In this document: positions 6,548-7,721 of the stretch, piece after piece | Layout of the letters: each line of letters opens with the position of its first letter | How positions within the stretch are numbered: position 1 is the first letter of the stretch | Origin: an uncultured Clostridium sp. | GTDB taxonomy: Bacteria > Bacillota > Clostridia > Clostridiales > Clostridiaceae | Direction of reading: 5' to 3' | DNA length: 7,721 nt | NCBI GenBank assembly: GCA_934777095.1 | Contig: CAKVNP010000088.1 | Location: 1 to 7,721 of the forward strand | Notes under the pieces: generated by a model | The model's input: the letters and a program-made list of their open reading frames with translations, nothing else | What the model was told of the DNA's origin: nothing | Databases searched by the model: none | Program-made: the position numbers and the translations under genes

Positions 6548-6569
6548 AATGCCCGTTAAGGGCATTTTT
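6548..6569 (+). terminator. Small hairpin with T5 at the 5' end of the leader
   Basis: AATGCCC (6548-6554) pairs with GGGCATT (6560-6566) around GTTAA, and the T run extends to 6569. It has the shape of an intrinsic terminator. If the promoter at 6505-6533 is used, it would stand within 10 nt of the transcript start, where it could protect the 5' end rather than terminate. It may otherwise be a backup terminator for the upstream gene. Confidence 0.5.
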
Positions 6570-6606
6570 ATTGAAGATTTTTATACAAAACAGGTGGTGA
6601 GTTTAG

Positions 6607-6693
6607 ATGGAGGGTGTCCCTCAGAGTAAAACGGGAAAATTGAATATTGAAATGTTAGAGGGAAGTCTATTTAAACAAGACCTAGATTTGTAA
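6607..6693 (+). CDS. 28-residue upstream ORF in the MgtE_N gene leader
   Basis: An ATG at 6607 opens 28 codons to TAA at 6691-6693. The peptide starts MEGVPQSKTG and ends FKQDLDL. It has a credible ribosome site (AGGTGG, 6592-6597) 9 nt upstream, better than chance in such AT-rich DNA. The peptide is hydrophilic and matches nothing I know. The ORF covers hairpin 6610-6622 and the left arm (6652-6668) of the main leader hairpin. A translating ribosome would therefore change leader folding, so the ORF looks more like a regulatory leader peptide than a functional product. It is not proline-rich like the enterobacterial MgtL. It may also be a chance ORF. Confidence 0.42.
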   Translation: MEGVPQSKTGKLNIEMLEGSLFKQDLDL

Positions 6694-6747
6694 ACCATTA
6701 TAGGATATTTTAAAGGCTTCACTCTAATATCTGGAGGAGGAAGCTTT
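6610..6747 (+). promoter_or_regulatory. Structured leader with competing hairpins upstream of the MgtE_N gene
   Basis: Three helices can be drawn. P1 is GAGGG/CCCTC (6610-6614 with 6618-6622, loop TGT). P2 is 6652-6660 with 6722-6730 (9 bp), one mismatch, then 6662-6668 with 6714-6720 (7 bp including one wobble). P3 is 6712-6720 with 6740-6747 (AAAGgCTTC with GAAGCTTT, one bulge), which encloses the ribosome site GGAGGAGG (6733-6740) and ends at the start codon. P2 and P3 both need CTTC at 6717-6720, so they exclude each other: P2 leaves the ribosome site open and P3 hides it. I could not match the sequence to the M-box magnesium riboswitch or the yybP-ykoY manganese riboswitch. Confidence 0.5.
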
Positions 6748-7721
6748 ATGAAGAAAATATCAGTACTTTTATTTACTAGCATTTTAGGAAATAAAATATA
6801 TGATGAATTTGATGACGTTTTAGGAGAATTAAAGGACATTTATGTTACTACTGAAGAAGGATATCCTAGAGTAATTGGATATAAAGTAAGAAGAGATGGT
6901 GTTACTTTCCATTTTGAATTTAGAAGTATTTCTTTTTATCAAATAGATAATAAAGTGAAAATAATGACTAAGGGAAGTAAGGAAATCTTACCAAGAACTT
7001 ATTCTTATCTTTTATCACAAAATCTATTAGATAAGAAAATAGTAGACATAAATGGAAAACAGGTAGTAAGAGTTGATGACTTAAGGATTGCAGAAATTGC
7101 AGGTGAATATAGAGTTATAGCTGTTGAAACAGGACCTCTTGCTAAATTTAGAAGAATGGGCTGCCAAGGGTTAGGAAAATTTATATATAAAGTTATGAAT
7201 AAAGATTATGAAGATAGAGTATTGATGTGGGATGATGTTGAGTCATTGGAAATGGTAAACAATAACTTAAAAATAGCTGTTCCATATAAGAAACTGTCTA
7301 CCTTGCATCCAGCTGACCTTGCAGACATATTAGAAAATCTAGATGCAAATTCTAGAAAACAGGTTTTTGAATCTTTAGATGAAGATCTGGCTGCTGATAC
7401 TTTAGAGGAAATAGAACCAGAGTATAAGGGAAGCATAATTAAAGAGCTGAGTGAAGAAAAGGCAGCAGAAGTTTTAGAAAACATGCCTACAGATGAAATC
7501 GCGGATATATTAGATGATTTAGATGATGAGGAAAGAGAAAAAATCTTGGTAAACTTAGAAACTGAAGATGCTAAGGAAGTAAAGGAATTACTACAATATG
7601 AAGATGAAACTGTTGGTAGTATTATGAGTAAGGATTTTATTTCATTTAATTTAGATGTAACTGTAGGAGAAATAATAGATATATTAAGAGAAACTGAATA
7701 TGAAGATGATGAATTCAACTC
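6748..7721 (+). CDS. PRC-barrel/MgtE_N/CBS domain protein (3' end outside window)
   Basis: The frame is open from ATG 6748 to the right edge, giving 324 codons plus two bases. GGAGGAGG (6733-6740) lies 7 nt before the start. Residues 10-80 and about 95-165 look like two PRC-barrel-like repeats (LGNKIYDEFDDVLGELKD, and DKKIVDINGKQVVRVDDLRI). MgtE_N superhelical repeats follow from about 187 (HPADLADILENL, then AAEVLENMPTDEIADILDDL at 239-258). A CBS domain begins near 289 (GSIMS...FISF). In MgtE transporters the N and CBS domains bind magnesium and gate the channel, but there the N domain is near residue 1. Here it follows about 185 residues, and no membrane helix is seen so far. I therefore expect either a soluble metal-sensing relative, often beside NRAMP-type transporters, or an extended transporter. 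Confidence 0.87.
   Translation, partial: MKKISVLLFTSILGNKIYDEFDDVLGELKDIYVTTEEGYPRVIGYKVRRDGVTFHFEFRSISFYQIDNKVKIMTKGSKEILPRTYSYLLSQNLLDKKIVDINGKQVVRVDDLRIAEIAGEYRVIAVETGPLAKFRRMGCQGLGKFIYKVMNKDYEDRVLMWDDVESLEMVNNNLKIAVPYKKLSTLHPADLADILENLDANSRKQVFESLDEDLAADTLEEIEPEYKGSIIKELSEEKAAEVLENMPTDEIADILDDLDDEEREKILVNLETEDAKEVKELLQYEDETVGSIMSKDFISFNLDVTVGEIIDILRETEYEDDEFN

Noticed and set aside
6585..6735. M-box magnesium riboswitch upstream of the MgtE_N gene
   Set aside because: Only a loose AGGTGGTGAG resemblance is present. The conserved GGTGAGGCTCC core and the later conserved loops are missing.
6621..6839. 72-codon minus-strand ORF across the leader and the MgtE_N start
   Set aside because: No ribosome site or family resemblance, and it overlaps the plus-strand gene start.
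7206..7718. 170-codon serine-rich minus-strand ORF
   Set aside because: The serine-rich sequence is the reverse reading of acidic, helical MgtE_N repeats. The plus-strand frame has recognisable domains and a strong ribosome site.

Overview
The window is AT-rich, has strong AGGAGG-type ribosome binding sites and carries sporulation-linked genes (YhbH and SpoVR families), a rubrerythrin, a Bacillus-type PssA and a Gram-positive lipid kinase. Together these suggest an anaerobic, spore-forming member of the Clostridia. The species cannot be fixed from the sequence alone.

Layout. Positions 2-2331 hold the 3' part of a yhbH-like gene followed 2 nt later by a complete spoVR-like gene. The pair ends at two successive hairpin terminators (2331-2374 and 2407-2443). 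Positions 2444-2710 are non-coding and carry two tandem copies of an unusual double-hairpin element. Next comes a compact plus-strand operon (2711-3912) of rubrerythrin, an 83-residue acidic protein and a 124-residue helical protein, neither of which I recognise. A third copy of the double-hairpin element follows the operon. A 21-bp bidirectional terminator (3990-4036) separates it from the convergent pssA gene (4027-4590, minus strand). A divergent promoter region (4605-4790) separates pssA from a YegS/DgkB-type lipid kinase (4791-5672), which is followed by an orphan seven-helix membrane protein (5739-6380). A very long hairpin terminator (6436-6514) precedes a structured leader (about 6540-6747). 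That leader contains a 28-codon upstream ORF and mutually exclusive hairpins, and it precedes a PRC-barrel/MgtE_N/CBS protein that runs off the right edge.

How the genes fit together. YhbH and SpoVR usually accompany the PrkA kinase, which would be expected to the left of the window. Rubrerythrin is an oxidative-stress peroxide reductase, and its two small partners are co-transcribed unknowns. PssA and the lipid kinase both act in phospholipid metabolism: PssA consumes CDP-diacylglycerol and the kinase would return diacylglycerol to phosphatidic acid. The last gene belongs to a magnesium/divalent-metal sensing family.

The most interesting signals are non-coding. One is the three-copy double-hairpin element, whose stems differ in sequence while pairing is kept. 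The other is the MgtE_N leader, where an upstream ORF overlaps one arm of a hairpin that competes with a helix around the ribosome binding site.
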